DNA from: Actinophytocola sp044466355
GTDB taxonomy: Bacteria; Actinomycetota; Actinomycetes; Mycobacteriales; Pseudonocardiaceae
Assembly (NCBI RefSeq): GCF_044466355.1
Contig: NZ_JBITMQ010000003.1
Location: 124,001-188,000, forward strand
Reading direction: 5' to 3'
DNA: 64,000 bases
Below the pieces are notes generated by a model, which was not told the origin of the DNA, searched no databases, and saw only the letters and a list, made by a program, of their open reading frames with translations. A program made the position numbers and the translations under genes. Positions within the stretch are counted from its first letter, which is position 1. Each line of letters starts with the position of its first letter. Positions 21,508-29,649 of the stretch are shown here, piece after piece.

Positions 21508-24306
21508 TCAGGCGACGCCCGGGTCGGACGTTTGCGGGCCGGCGGCCGTGATGTCGTCGATGCGGTACCGGCGTGCTGCTTCGACGACCTTGTTCTGGTC
21601 CAGCTCACCGGCCTTGGCCAGGGCCGCGAGGACGCCGACGACGATCGATTCGGTGTCGACGAGGAAGTGGCGGCGTGCGGCCGGTCGGGTGTCGGAGAAG
21701 CCGAACCCGTCGGTACCGAGTGTCAGCATCTCGCCGGGGACCCAGGGGCGGATGAGGTCGGGCACGGCACGCATCCAGTCGGACACCGCCACGACCGGGC
21801 CGTTCGCGTTCTCCAGGACGGAGGTCACGTACGGCTTGCGGGGTTCGGCTTCCGGGTGCAGGAAGTTGTGCCGGTCGATCTCGACGGCGTCGCGGCGCAG
21901 TTCGCTCCACGACGTCGCCGACCACACGTCGGCGTAGACGCCCCATTCCTCGTCGAGTTTCCGCTGGGCGGCCAGTGCCCACGGCATGGCGACGCCCGAG
22001 ACGAGGATGTTGGCGTGGGGGCCGTCACCCTCCTGCGCCTTCTGGTACCGGTAGAGGCCGCGCAGCAGGCCTTCGACGTCGAGGTTCTCCGGCTCCGGGG
22101 CCTGGACGTACGGCTCGTTGTAGATGGTGAGGTAGTAGAAGACGTCCTCTGCCTGCTCGCCGTACATGCGCCGCAGGCCGTCCTTGACGATGTGCGCGAT
22201 CTCGAACGACCAGGCGGCGTCGTAGGCGATGACGGCCGGGTTCGTCGCGGCCAGCAGCAGTGAGTGGCCGTCGTTGTGCTGCAGGCCCTCACCGGTCAGC
22301 GTCGTGCGGCCCGCGGTGGCGCCGAGGACGAAACCGCGGGCCATCTGGTCCGCGGCCGCCCACAGGCCGTCGCCGGTGCGCTGGAAGCCGAACATCGAGT
22401 AGAAGATGTAGATCGGGATCATCGGCTCGCCGTGCGTGGCGTACGACGTGCCCGCCGCGGTGAACGACGCGGTCGAACCGGCCTCGTTGATGCCCTCGTG
22501 CAGGATCTGGCCGCTCTCGCTCTCCTTGTAGGACAGCATCAGCGACGCGTCGACCGACGTGTACAGCTGGCCGAGCGGGTTGTAGATCTTCTGCGTCGGG
22601 AACATCGAGTCCATGCCGAACGTGCGCGCCTCGTCCGGGATGATCGGCACGAGCCGCGGCCCGATCTCCTTGTCCTTGGCGAGGTCGCGGACCAGGCGCA
22701 CGAACGCCATCGTGGTGGCGACCTCCTGCTTGCCCGACCCCTTGCGCACCACGTCGTAGACCTTGTCGCCGGGCAGCACCAGCGTCTTGGCCTTCTTGCG
22801 GCGTTCCGGCACGAACCCGCCGAGCTGGCGGCGCCGCTCCAGCAGGTACTGGATCTCCGGCGAGTCCGGGCCGGGGTGGTAGTACGGCGGCAGGTACGGG
22901 TCGGTCTCCAGCTCCTGGTCGGAGAGGGGGATCCGCAGCGTGTCGCGGAAGTTCTTCAGGTCGTCGAGCGTCATCTTCTTCATCTGGTGGGTCGCGTTGC
23001 GACCCTCGAAGTGCGGCCCGAGGTTGTAGCCCTTGATCGTCTTGGCGAGGATCACCGTGGGCTGACCGTGGTGCTCGACGGCGGCCTGGTAGGCGGCGTA
23101 GACCTTGCGGTAGTCGTGGCCGCCGCGCTTGAGGTTCCAGATCTCCTGGTCGCTCATCGGCGTGACCAGCTCCTTCGTGCGGGGGTCCCGCCCGAAGAAG
23201 TGCTCGCGCACGAACGCGCCGTCGTTGGCCTTGTACGTCTGGTAGTCGCCGTCCGGGGTGGTGTTCATCAGATTGATGAGGGCACCGTCACGGTCGGCGT
23301 GCAGCAGCGCGTCCCACTCGCGGCCCCAGATGACCTTGATGACGTTCCAGCCCGCACCGCGGAAGAACGACTCCAGCTCCTGGATGATCTTGCCGTTGCC
23401 GCGGACCGGGCCGTCGAGGCGCTGCAGGTTGCAGTTGATGACGAACGTCAGGTTGTCGAGGCCCTCGTTCGCGGCCACGTGCACCAGGCCGCGCGACTCC
23501 GGCTCGTCCATCTCGCCGTCACCGAGGAACGCCCACACGCGCTGGTCGGAGGTGTCCTTGATGCCGCGCGCGTGCAGGTAGCGGTTGAACCGCGCCTGGT
23601 AGATCGCGTTCATCGGGCCGAGGCCCATGGACACGGTCGGGTACTCCCAGAAGTCCGGCATCAGCCGGGGGTGCGGGTACGACGGCAGGCCGGCGCCCGG
23701 ACCGCCGTGGGAGTACTCCTGCCGGAAGCCGTCGAGCTGGTCGGCGGACAGGCGGCCCTCGAGGAAGGCGCGCGCGTACATGCCGGGGGAGGCGTGGCCC
23801 TGGAAGAAGACCTGGTCCCCTCCTCCGGGATGGTCCTTGCCGCGGAAGAACCAGTTGAAGCCGACCTCGTAGAGCGTCGCCGAGGACGCGTAGGTCGAGA
23901 TGTGGCCGCCGACGCCGACGCCGGGCCGCTGCGCGCGGTGCACGGTCATCGCCGCGTTCCAGCGGACCCACGCACGGTAACGGCGCTCTGTCTCCTCGTC
24001 ACCGGGGAACCACGGTTCCTTGTCGGTGGGGATCGAGTTCACGTAGTCCGTGCTGGTCAGTGACGGTACGCCGACCCGGCTCTCGCGGGCCCGTTCGAGC
24101 AGGCGAAGCATCAGGTAGCGCGCACGCTGCTGGCCTCCCGACGCGAGCATCGCGTCGAACGACTCGAGCCACTCGCTCGTCTCGTCCGGATCGATGTCCG
24201 GGAGGTGTGCCGCGAGACCGTCGCGGATGACCCGGACCCGCTCGGGCTGTTTCCTGCTGTTTTCGCTGTTCTGCGTAGCCAAGGGGTCTCCAGTGCCTGC
24301 GCTCAT
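21508..24306 (-). CDS. aceE: Pyruvate dehydrogenase E1 component, homodimeric (AceE)
   Basis: The 932-residue protein is of the single-chain AceE type. It has the TPP/Mg motif GDGEMDEPESRGLVHVAANEGLDNLTFVINCNLQRLDGPV, the N-terminal GHISTYASSATLYEVGFNWFFRG, and AGRTTLTGEGLQHNDGHSLL in the C-terminal half. It decarboxylates pyruvate and acetylates the lipoyl groups of E2. The E2 and E3 genes lie about 12 kb away (36.4-39.6 kb) beside lipB, with lipA at 29.7 kb. The ATG at 24306 is chosen by family length. The gap of 205 bases to the divergent DUF3052 gene must hold its promoter. Confidence 0.96.
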   Translation of the reverse strand: MSAGTGDPLATQNSENSRKQPERVRVIRDGLAAHLPDIDPDETSEWLESFDAMLASGGQQRARYLMLRLLERARESRVGVPSLTSTDYVNSIPTDKEPWFPGDEETERRYRAWVRWNAAMTVHRAQRPGVGVGGHISTYASSATLYEVGFNWFFRGKDHPGGGDQVFFQGHASPGMYARAFLEGRLSADQLDGFRQEYSHGGPGAGLPSYPHPRLMPDFWEYPTVSMGLGPMNAIYQARFNRYLHARGIKDTSDQRVWAFLGDGEMDEPESRGLVHVAANEGLDNLTFVINCNLQRLDGPVRGNGKIIQELESFFRGAGWNVIKVIWGREWDALLHADRDGALINLMNTTPDGDYQTYKANDGAFVREHFFGRDPRTKELVTPMSDQEIWNLKRGGHDYRKVYAAYQAAVEHHGQPTVILAKTIKGYNLGPHFEGRNATHQMKKMTLDDLKNFRDTLRIPLSDQELETDPYLPPYYHPGPDSPEIQYLLERRRQLGGFVPERRKKAKTLVLPGDKVYDVVRKGSGKQEVATTMAFVRLVRDLAKDKEIGPRLVPIIPDEARTFGMDSMFPTQKIYNPLGQLYTSVDASLMLSYKESESGQILHEGINEAGSTASFTAAGTSYATHGEPMIPIYIFYSMFGFQRTGDGLWAAADQMARGFVLGATAGRTTLTGEGLQHNDGHSLLLAATNPAVIAYDAAWSFEIAHIVKDGLRRMYGEQAEDVFYYLTIYNEPYVQAPEPENLDVEGLLRGLYRYQKAQEGDGPHANILVSGVAMPWALAAQRKLDEEWGVYADVWSATSWSELRRDAVEIDRHNFLHPEAEPRKPYVTSVLENANGPVVAVSDWMRAVPDLIRPWVPGEMLTLGTDGFGFSDTRPAARRHFLVDTESIVVGVLAALAKAGELDQNKVVEAARRYRIDDITAAGPQTSDPGVA

Positions 24307-24511
24307 GGGGCTAACTCTGCCATCGTCGTCTCAATGGGCGCTCAGGTCATCCTTACCGACGAGTAACGGCCAGTTTTGGGATGGTCCGTACAGGGCAAAC
24401 CCGGCGTGGGTGGTTGCGCGGTAGGGCAAGGTCAGTGTTCGCTGTCCCAATACCGATTCGCGGTCGGCCACTTCGGCCACCGCGGTGGCGTTCGAGGAGG
24501 AGTGAGAAGCC

Positions 24512-24943
24512 GTGGTCGCCGCGGGAGACGCCGGGAAGGCTGGCGTCGCCGAGAGGCTCGGGATCGAGCCGGGGATGGTCGTCCAGGAACTCGGGTGGGA
24601 CGAGGACGTCGACGACGGCGCCCGAGCCGCCATCGAGGAACAGATCGGCAGCGACCTGCTGGACGAGGATGCCGACGAGGTCGTCGACGTCGTCCTGCTG
24701 TGGTGGCGCGAAGACGACGGTGACCTGGTGGACGCCCTGATGGACGCCATGGGACCGCTCGCCGACAACGGCGTGATCTGGGTCCTGACGCCCAAGACCG
24801 GCCGGGACGGGCACGTCGAGCCGAGCGAGATCGCCGAGGCGGTGCCCACGGCGGGCCTCGCCCAGACGTCGAGCGTCAGCGTCGGCGGCGACTGGTCGGC
24901 CACCAGACTCGTGTCCCCCAAGTCGGCGAAGACCAAACGCTGA
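24512..24943 (+). CDS. DUF3052 family protein
   Basis: The 143-residue acidic protein matches DUF3052: AERLGIEPGMVVQELGWDEDVDDGARAAIEEQIGSDLLDEDADEVVDVVLLWWREDDGDLVDAL, followed by GVIWVLTPKTGRDGHVEPSEIAEA. The family is widespread in Actinobacteria and has no assigned function that I can state. It is soluble, without membrane segments. The GTG at 24512 has GGAGGAG 11 bases upstream. It is followed closely by ahpE, as in mycobacteria. Confidence 0.88.
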   Translation: MVAAGDAGKAGVAERLGIEPGMVVQELGWDEDVDDGARAAIEEQIGSDLLDEDADEVVDVVLLWWREDDGDLVDALMDAMGPLADNGVIWVLTPKTGRDGHVEPSEIAEAVPTAGLAQTSSVSVGGDWSATRLVSPKSAKTKR

Positions 24944-24997
24944 GCTTCGTTAGGCTGTCCTGCGGCATGGTTCGCTCGCTTCGGAGGTGGCAGCTCG

Positions 24998-25447
24998 GTG
25001 GTCGACGTCGGTGGCAAGGCGCCGGAGTTCACGCTCAAGGACTACAACAAGCAGGACGTGTCGCTGTCGTCGTACCTCGGGCAGAAGCCGGTGCTGCTGG
25101 TCTTCTACCCGTTCGCCTTCAGCGGCATCTGCACCGGCGAGCTGTGCCAGCTCCGCGACGACTTCTCGTCGTTCGACAGCGTCCAGGTGCTCGGGGTGTC
25201 CGTCGACACCCCGTTCAGCCTGAAGAAGTGGGCCGAGCAGGAGGGCTACCAGTTCCCGCTGCTGTCCGACTTCTGGCCGCACGGCGCCGTCGCGCAGCAG
25301 TACGGCGTCTTCAACGAGAAGGCGGGCATGGCCAACCGCGGCACGTTCCTCATCGACACCGACGGTGTCGTGCGGTTCGCCGAGGTGAACCAGCCCGGGG
25401 AGGCCCGGGACCAGGAAGCGTGGAAGAAGGCGGTCGCGAGTCTGTGA
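24998..25447 (+). CDS. ahpE: Peroxiredoxin AhpE
   Basis: The 149-residue protein is an AhpC/TSA-fold peroxiredoxin closely matching mycobacterial AhpE: APEFTLKDYNKQDVSL, FYPFAFSGICTGELCQLRDD, LLSDFWPHGAVAQQYGVFNEKAGMANRGTFLIDTDGVVRFAEV. The peroxidatic Cys is the first Cys of GICTGELC (about residue 44), with the family Thr and Arg in place. A second Cys four residues on (GELC) is an addition relative to one-Cys AhpE and might act as resolving Cys. It reduces peroxides and peroxynitrite. The GTG start at 24998 lies 54 bases after DUF3052. Confidence 0.93.
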   Translation: MVDVGGKAPEFTLKDYNKQDVSLSSYLGQKPVLLVFYPFAFSGICTGELCQLRDDFSSFDSVQVLGVSVDTPFSLKKWAEQEGYQFPLLSDFWPHGAVAQQYGVFNEKAGMANRGTFLIDTDGVVRFAEVNQPGEARDQEAWKKAVASL

Positions 25448-25478
25448 CCGTCCGGCCGGGTTCGCGCCCGGCCACCAG

Positions 25479-25550
25479 GGGCGTATAGCTCAGCGGAAGA
25501 GCACTCGGTTTACACCCGAGCGGTCGCAGGTTCGATCCCTGCTGCGCCCA
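25479..25550 (+). tRNA. tRNA-Val (anticodon TAC)
   Basis: The 72-base sequence folds as a cloverleaf. Acceptor stem GGGCGTA/TGCGCCC (one G:T pair), D-stem GCTC/GAGC, anticodon stem CTCGG/CCGAG with loop TTTACAC giving TAC, and T-arm GCAGG-TTCGATC-CCTGC. The discriminator is A. CCA is not encoded. It reads GUA-type valine codons. It starts 31 bases after the ahpE stop. Confidence 0.97.
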
Positions 25551-25572
25551 CTCCCTCCGCCTCACCCTGCTT

Positions 25573-25632
25573 GGTGCCTTCGGCACCTGCGCCGGGTCGG
25601 TCGTCGTGGTGTTGGGGGGCCGAGCCCCCCAA
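25573..25632 (+). terminator. Tandem hairpins after tRNA-Val
   Basis: GGTGCC-TTC-GGCACC (25573-25587) is followed by TTGGGGGGC-CGA-GCCCCCCAA (25612-25632). The two hairpins lie between the tRNA and the convergent gene ending at 25721, and probably end both transcripts. Confidence 0.7.
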
Positions 25633-25720
25633 ACCCCCACGGCGCGGTTGGTGGCGGACCCAGCGTGCGTGCGTCGAGGATTCGGTGACGGTCGCATCTT
25701 CCGCGATCGATGCTCGTCGG

Positions 25721-26173
25721 TCAGTTGTCTGTGATGATGATGTCCAGGCCGTCGTCCGGGTGGTAGGTCCAGGTCGCGTTCAACCCGCTCCACGTCGCGT
25801 CCTGCATGCCGTCCAGGGCTCGGGTCGAGTTCATCTGTGTCATCACGCTGTCCGGGGTTTCCAGGTAGTCGAGGAGGCAGCTGACCTCGGAGAAGGACAG
25901 GAAACCCGACGAGAGTTCCTCGCCGCGCATGTCAATGACGAGCGTGTGGCCGCTGTCGACGAGATCTCCGACCATGCAGTGGTCGTGTGCCGCCTGCAGC
26001 GGTGTGGTCGACGCTTGCGGGATGCCGTCCATCTGTCTGCCCGCGGTCGCGGTCGCGATGATGACTGCGACGACGGCTACGGACATCATCGCGACCGGGA
26101 TGGCGAACCGGCTGAACGCGGTTGGGCGGTGCGATGGAGGAGCCGGATGCGGGTGCGTTGGGTAGCCGGTCAT
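25721..26173 (-). CDS. Small membrane-anchored protein of unknown function
   Basis: The 150-residue protein has a Pro/His-rich cytoplasmic N-terminus (about 1-22) and one membrane segment (FAIPVAMMSVAVVAVIIATATAG, about 23-45). An extracytoplasmic domain of about 105 residues follows with two Cys (DHCMVGDL, EVSCLLDYL) that may pair. No family is recognised. The ATG at 26173 has AGGACAGGA just upstream. It is divergent from the ECF sigma operon; the 152-base gap holds both promoters, so it may be part of the sigma regulon (inference). Confidence 0.7.
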   Translation of the reverse strand: MTGYPTHPHPAPPSHRPTAFSRFAIPVAMMSVAVVAVIIATATAGRQMDGIPQASTTPLQAAHDHCMVGDLVDSGHTLVIDMRGEELSSGFLSFSEVSCLLDYLETPDSVMTQMNSTRALDGMQDATWSGLNATWTYHPDDGLDIIITDN

Positions 26174-26325
26174 GGTCCTGTCCTTCGAGGGCGACTGGTG
26201 TTGATCCACGCGTCGGCGTGGATCTTGGGGGTGTTGCACCTCGCGGAGCGGTGTGGCCACTTTCTGTCCACGAACATTGCCGCGCCGGGGTGTAAACAGA
26301 ACGTCGCCCCGCGGAGTCTTTCCCA

Positions 26326-26829
26326 GTGATGGCTGATTACGAGGAGTTCGTCCGGGCGCAGCTGCCACGGCTGCTGCGTTACGCGACGATGCTCACCGGG
26401 GAGCGGGAGCAGGCTGCTGACCTGGTGCAGGACGTGCTGGTCAAGGTCTACCGGCGGTGGTCGCGGATCAGCGACGCCGACCACCCGGACCGCTACGTCC
26501 TGCGGATGACCACCAACGGCTACCTGTCCTGGCGGCGGAGCAGAGCGGCGCGGCTGGTCACCGCGGCCGAGCTGCCCGACGCGGTGCGGCCCGACGACTT
26601 CGCGTCGGACCACGCCGTGCGTGAGGACATGTGGCAGCGGCTCGCGAGGTTGCCTCGGCGCCAGCGGGCCGTGGTGGTGCTGCGGTACTACGAGCAACTG
26701 GCCGACGCCGAGATCGCCGACCTGCTCGGCTGTGCCCAGGCGACCGTGCGTGCCCACGCCCACCGGGCTCTGACGACATTGCGGAACGGCCTTGCCATCG
26801 AGTTGGTGGCCGAGGCCATGGAGAGCTGA
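26326..26829 (+). CDS. ECF sigma factor, SigE-like family
   Basis: The 167-residue protein has region 2 (FVRAQLPRLLRYATMLTGEREQAADLVQDVLVKVYRRW, then YVLRMTTNGYLSWRRSR) and region 4 (LPRRQRAVVVLRYYEQLADAEIADLLGCAQATVRAHAHRALTTLR). This matches the actinobacterial SigE-family ECF sigma factors. The GTG at 26326 lies 10 bases after GGAG; the ATG at 26329 is an alternative. The next gene begins on its stop codon and encodes a membrane protein, the usual place for an anti-sigma factor, although no zinc-binding anti-sigma motif is seen there. Confidence 0.9.
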   Translation: MMADYEEFVRAQLPRLLRYATMLTGEREQAADLVQDVLVKVYRRWSRISDADHPDRYVLRMTTNGYLSWRRSRAARLVTAAELPDAVRPDDFASDHAVREDMWQRLARLPRRQRAVVVLRYYEQLADAEIADLLGCAQATVRAHAHRALTTLRNGLAIELVAEAMES

Positions 26830-27887
26830 TGGAGATCGAGAAGTTGATCAAAGACACGTTCACGGCGCACGAGCACGTCGCGCCCGACAGTGACACCGTG
26901 CTGGCTACCGCGCGGGAGCGGATCGACCGCAAGCGCGCGATCAGCAGGCCGCTCGCGGTCGCGGCCGGGGTCGTCGCGGTGACCCTCGCGGCGGCCGCCG
27001 TCGTGGTGCTGAACCGGTCCGCGGGTGACGACGGTATGCAGGCCGCCGCACCCACGTCCGGCGAGGTCACCGCCACCGCCCCGGCCGCCCCGGCCATCGC
27101 CGACCTGACGATGCCCTACACCCTCGGGTGGCTGCCGTCCGGTGACGTCGAGTACTACGTGCACCGGATCAACACCGGAGCCACCGCCGAGGACCCGCAC
27201 ACACCGATCTACGGCGGTGAGTACATGCTCTCCGTCGACGTCGGCGGCAAGAAGATCATGGTCGACGTCCAGGAAGTCAAGATGTCGCCGGTCGAGAACG
27301 CGGCGTTCAAGTCCGGCCCCGGCAACCCTGTCACCATCAACGGGAAGCGCGGTGTCGAGAGCGCCAACCCGGGCGGCCCCGCCGGCTACGAGGTGTACTT
27401 CGAGCACCCCGAGGCCGGGTCGATGTACGTGGGCGTCGGTCCCGAGAACGGTGGCACGGCGGACGCGCAGCAGTTGGTCGACATCGGCAGGAACATCGCC
27501 GAGAACATCACTTTCCCCGGCACCACGAAGGTCACCCCGTCGTTCGGGCTCGGCGCGCTGCCGGACGGCATGCGGATGTGCACTTTCGGCGTCGAGAAGT
27601 CGCTCAAGTCGTCGTCCCCCAGCGGGTCGGCCGACACGAGCTACGCGGTCGGCACGTGCGCCGCTTCCGAAGGTTCGGTCACGGTCAGCACGTCGGTCGT
27701 GAACGGGCCACAGGGCACCGCGGGGAAGCCCGTACAGGGGCACGAGACGCTCATCGCCGACGAGCGTGGCTACCGGTCCCTGTGGATCCTCGACGCGGTC
27801 GGCGACACCCCGATTCTCGTCGCGGGCAAGGTTCCCGCGGCCGACCTGTACGCCATCGCGAACGGTCTGGTGCTGCCCGCGAAGTGA
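26829..27887 (+). CDS. Membrane protein coupled to ECF sigma factor, possible anti-sigma/sensor
   Basis: The 352-residue protein starts MEIEKLIKDTFTAHEHVAPDSDTVLATARERIDRKRAISRP, a cytoplasmic helical segment of about 40 residues. One membrane span (LAVAAGVVAVTLAAAAVVVL, about 41-61) and an extracytoplasmic domain of about 290 residues follow. Two Cys (RMCTFGV, VGTCAAS) could form a disulfide. Its start overlaps the sigma stop as TGATG, so the two are translationally coupled. SigE-family sigmas in actinomycetes are commonly followed by such proteins. A role as regulator of the sigma factor is inferred from context only, as no HxxxCxxC motif is present. Confidence 0.75.
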   Translation: MEIEKLIKDTFTAHEHVAPDSDTVLATARERIDRKRAISRPLAVAAGVVAVTLAAAAVVVLNRSAGDDGMQAAAPTSGEVTATAPAAPAIADLTMPYTLGWLPSGDVEYYVHRINTGATAEDPHTPIYGGEYMLSVDVGGKKIMVDVQEVKMSPVENAAFKSGPGNPVTINGKRGVESANPGGPAGYEVYFEHPEAGSMYVGVGPENGGTADAQQLVDIGRNIAENITFPGTTKVTPSFGLGALPDGMRMCTFGVEKSLKSSSPSGSADTSYAVGTCAASEGSVTVSTSVVNGPQGTAGKPVQGHETLIADERGYRSLWILDAVGDTPILVAGKVPAADLYAIANGLVLPAK

Positions 27888-28010
27888 TGGAGGCGACCGC
27901 GGCGCCGAGCAGGGATCCTGATCGTTACTGGGAACGATCTGTGCGGGGTGTGAAGGGATCCTGATGCTCGGTTGCCGCGGGCCTCGGTCCACCATGCTCC
28001 ATTGGGGGGA

Positions 28011-28045
28011 TCGGAGGGCGGTGACGGTGTGTTACCGCCCTCCGA
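28011..28045. terminator. 12-bp hairpin terminator
   Basis: TCGGAGGGCGGT (28011-28022) and ACCGCCCTCCGA (28034-28045) pair perfectly around 11 bases. It lies 123 bases after the sigma-operon membrane gene and 40 bases before the KTSC gene. A smaller inverted repeat ATCACCC-GCGA-GGGTGAT follows at 28050-28067, just before that gene's start. The rest of 27888-28085 shows nothing else. Confidence 0.65.
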
Positions 28046-28085
28046 GAGGATCACCCGCGAGGGTGATGGGCGGTAGCGTGGCGGC

Positions 28086-28295
28086 ATGTACCGCCAGCGG
28101 GTCCAGTCTTCTGCGGTGGTGTCCGTGGGGTACGACAAGAAGCGGCGCGTGCTGGAGGTGGAAGTCGAGGGCGGCGCCGTGTACCAGTACCTCGACGTGC
28201 CCGCGCGCGAGTACTTCGCCCTGATCAGCGCGGACAGCGTCGGGCGGTACTACAACCAGAAGATCAAGGCCACCTACGACTTCCGCAAGGTCTGA
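28086..28295 (+). CDS. KTSC domain protein
   Basis: The 69-residue protein is a single KTSC domain: SSAVVSVGYDKKRRVLEVEVEGGAVYQYLDVPAREYFALISADSVGRYYNQKIKATYDFRKV. Family members usually have a Lys-Thr-Ser-Cys-type signature near the end; here that region reads SADSVGRYYNQKIK. The domain is often fused to nucleic-acid or restriction-related proteins, but stand-alone copies have no known role. Its stop is 24 bases before the 2H phosphoesterase gene, suggesting co-transcription with an RNA-related enzyme. Confidence 0.85.
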   Translation: MYRQRVQSSAVVSVGYDKKRRVLEVEVEGGAVYQYLDVPAREYFALISADSVGRYYNQKIKATYDFRKV

Positions 28296-28319
28296 CCGAG
28301 TACGTCGTGAGCTGATCGC

Positions 28320-28853
28320 ATGCAACCCACCGAGAGCGCGGTCATCGTGCCGTTTCCGAGTCTCGACCCGCTCGTCGGGGAGTACCGGCAGCGGATGGAC
28401 CGGGCCGCCGCGTGGGGCGTGCCCGCGCACGTGACCGTGGTCTACCCGTTCGTTCCGCCGCCGGTCGGCGCCGACACGCTCGAACTGCTGGCGGCCGCGC
28501 TGACCGACGTGTCCGCCTTCGAGTGCGAGTTCGCGCGGGTCGAGTGGTTCGGTGACGACGTGGTGTGGCTGGCGCCGGAACCCGACCGGCCGTTCCGGGA
28601 CATGACCGCCGCCGTCTGGCGCGCGTTCCCCGACCACCCGCCGTACGGCGGTCAGTGGGGCGACTCGATTCCGCACCTGACCGTCGGTCACACCGATCCG
28701 GCGGGCATGCGGGCGGCCGCCGACGAGCTGCCGCCGCACCTGCCGGTCCACGCGCCGGTCGACCGAGTATGGGTGCTCGAGGGGACCGACGCCCCTGGCT
28801 CGTGGGGGATGGTCGCCGAACTCAGCCTCGCGGCGCCGCGTCCTGCGGGTTGA
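28320..28853 (+). CDS. 2'-5' RNA ligase / 2H phosphoesterase family protein
   Basis: The 177-residue protein has two H-x-T motifs, AHVTVVYPF (about residue 38) and PHLTVGHTD (about 120), the catalytic pairs of the 2H phosphoesterase fold. Characterised members act on 2',3'-cyclic or 2'-5' phosphodiester ends of RNA, though substrates differ. The layout is a compact two-lobed domain with no extra fusion. It starts 24 bases after the KTSC gene. Confidence 0.87.
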   Translation: MQPTESAVIVPFPSLDPLVGEYRQRMDRAAAWGVPAHVTVVYPFVPPPVGADTLELLAAALTDVSAFECEFARVEWFGDDVVWLAPEPDRPFRDMTAAVWRAFPDHPPYGGQWGDSIPHLTVGHTDPAGMRAAADELPPHLPVHAPVDRVWVLEGTDAPGSWGMVAELSLAAPRPAG

Positions 28854-28871
28854 CGGCGCCGGCCGGGAACG

Positions 28872-29546
28872 TCAGCCAGCGGGCTCCAGTTCCGGGTCCG
28901 CGTCACCCGGGGCGACCGTGACCGCTGCCGCGCGGGCCTTCTTGCGGCGCTTGCGGATGGTCATCGTGATGAGCAGAGCCACGACGAGGCCGCCCACCAG
29001 GACCAGGCCACCGGTGCTGATGAACCCCTCGATGCGTTTCGCAGCCTCGCCCAACGCGGCGCCGATCGCGATGTGCATGGCAGACCAACAGGCCGCACCC
29101 GCGACCACCGCGGGCAGGAACTTGCGGTACGCCAGACCTGAGGTGCCCGCGGCCGCGGGTGTCAGTGTGCGGACCACCGGCAGGAAGCGCGCGAAGAACA
29201 CCGCCCACGCGCCTCTGCGGCGCAGGATGTCGGTGGCCTTGTCCCAACCCTCGGCGCCGTACTTCTGGACGACCTTCGTCTCGCGCAGGGCCGGGCCAAA
29301 ACGGCGGCCGATGGCGTAGCCGATCGAGTCGCCGATGCCCGCCGCGACCGTGACGACGGCCCACAGCACGATGAAGCGCGACACCGAATCGACCGTGGTG
29401 GCCGCGATCAGCAGACCGCCCTCACCCGGTGCGATGAACCCGAGGCCGATCGTGCACTCCGCGAAGACCAGCGCCCCCGTGGCCCCCACCAGCGCGGGTT
29501 GCGGCAATGCCTGCAACCACTCCAGGACGTCGGTCACCAATGCCAC
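28872..29546 (-). CDS. DedA family membrane protein
   Basis: The 224-residue protein shows the DedA/SNARE-associated signature: FAECTIGLGFIAPGEGGLLIAA near the N-terminus and FFARFLPVVRTLTPAAAGTSGLAYRKFL in the middle. It has about four or five membrane helices and a basic C-terminal tail (IRKRRKKARAA). DedA proteins are flippase-like transporters for undecaprenyl phosphate or phospholipid head groups and influence membrane potential. The Glu and Arg of the E-x(6)-PGE and F-x-R-F-x-P-x-x-R motifs are present. It is a single gene, convergent with the 2H phosphoesterase gene, about 100 bases from lipA's stop. Confidence 0.92.
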   Translation of the reverse strand: MALVTDVLEWLQALPQPALVGATGALVFAECTIGLGFIAPGEGGLLIAATTVDSVSRFIVLWAVVTVAAGIGDSIGYAIGRRFGPALRETKVVQKYGAEGWDKATDILRRRGAWAVFFARFLPVVRTLTPAAAGTSGLAYRKFLPAVVAGAACWSAMHIAIGAALGEAAKRIEGFISTGGLVLVGGLVVALLITMTIRKRRKKARAAAVTVAPGDADPELEPAG

Positions 29547-29649
29547 GATCTGCTCCCCTCAGATGGTCTTCCCCCGGGCGCGCCAAGTTTGGCACTAGGA
29601 CCGAGGAAATCACATCCGGGTTCCCCCTGACATCAACCCAGGAGCTGAC

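Noticed and set aside
22264..24063. 599-codon plus-strand frame
   Set aside because: Antisense to aceE; no motif, typical GC-shadow composition.
25551..25720. Integrase attachment site or island next to tRNA-Val
   Set aside because: No integrase, no repeat of the tRNA 3' end downstream, and the neighbours are core genes.
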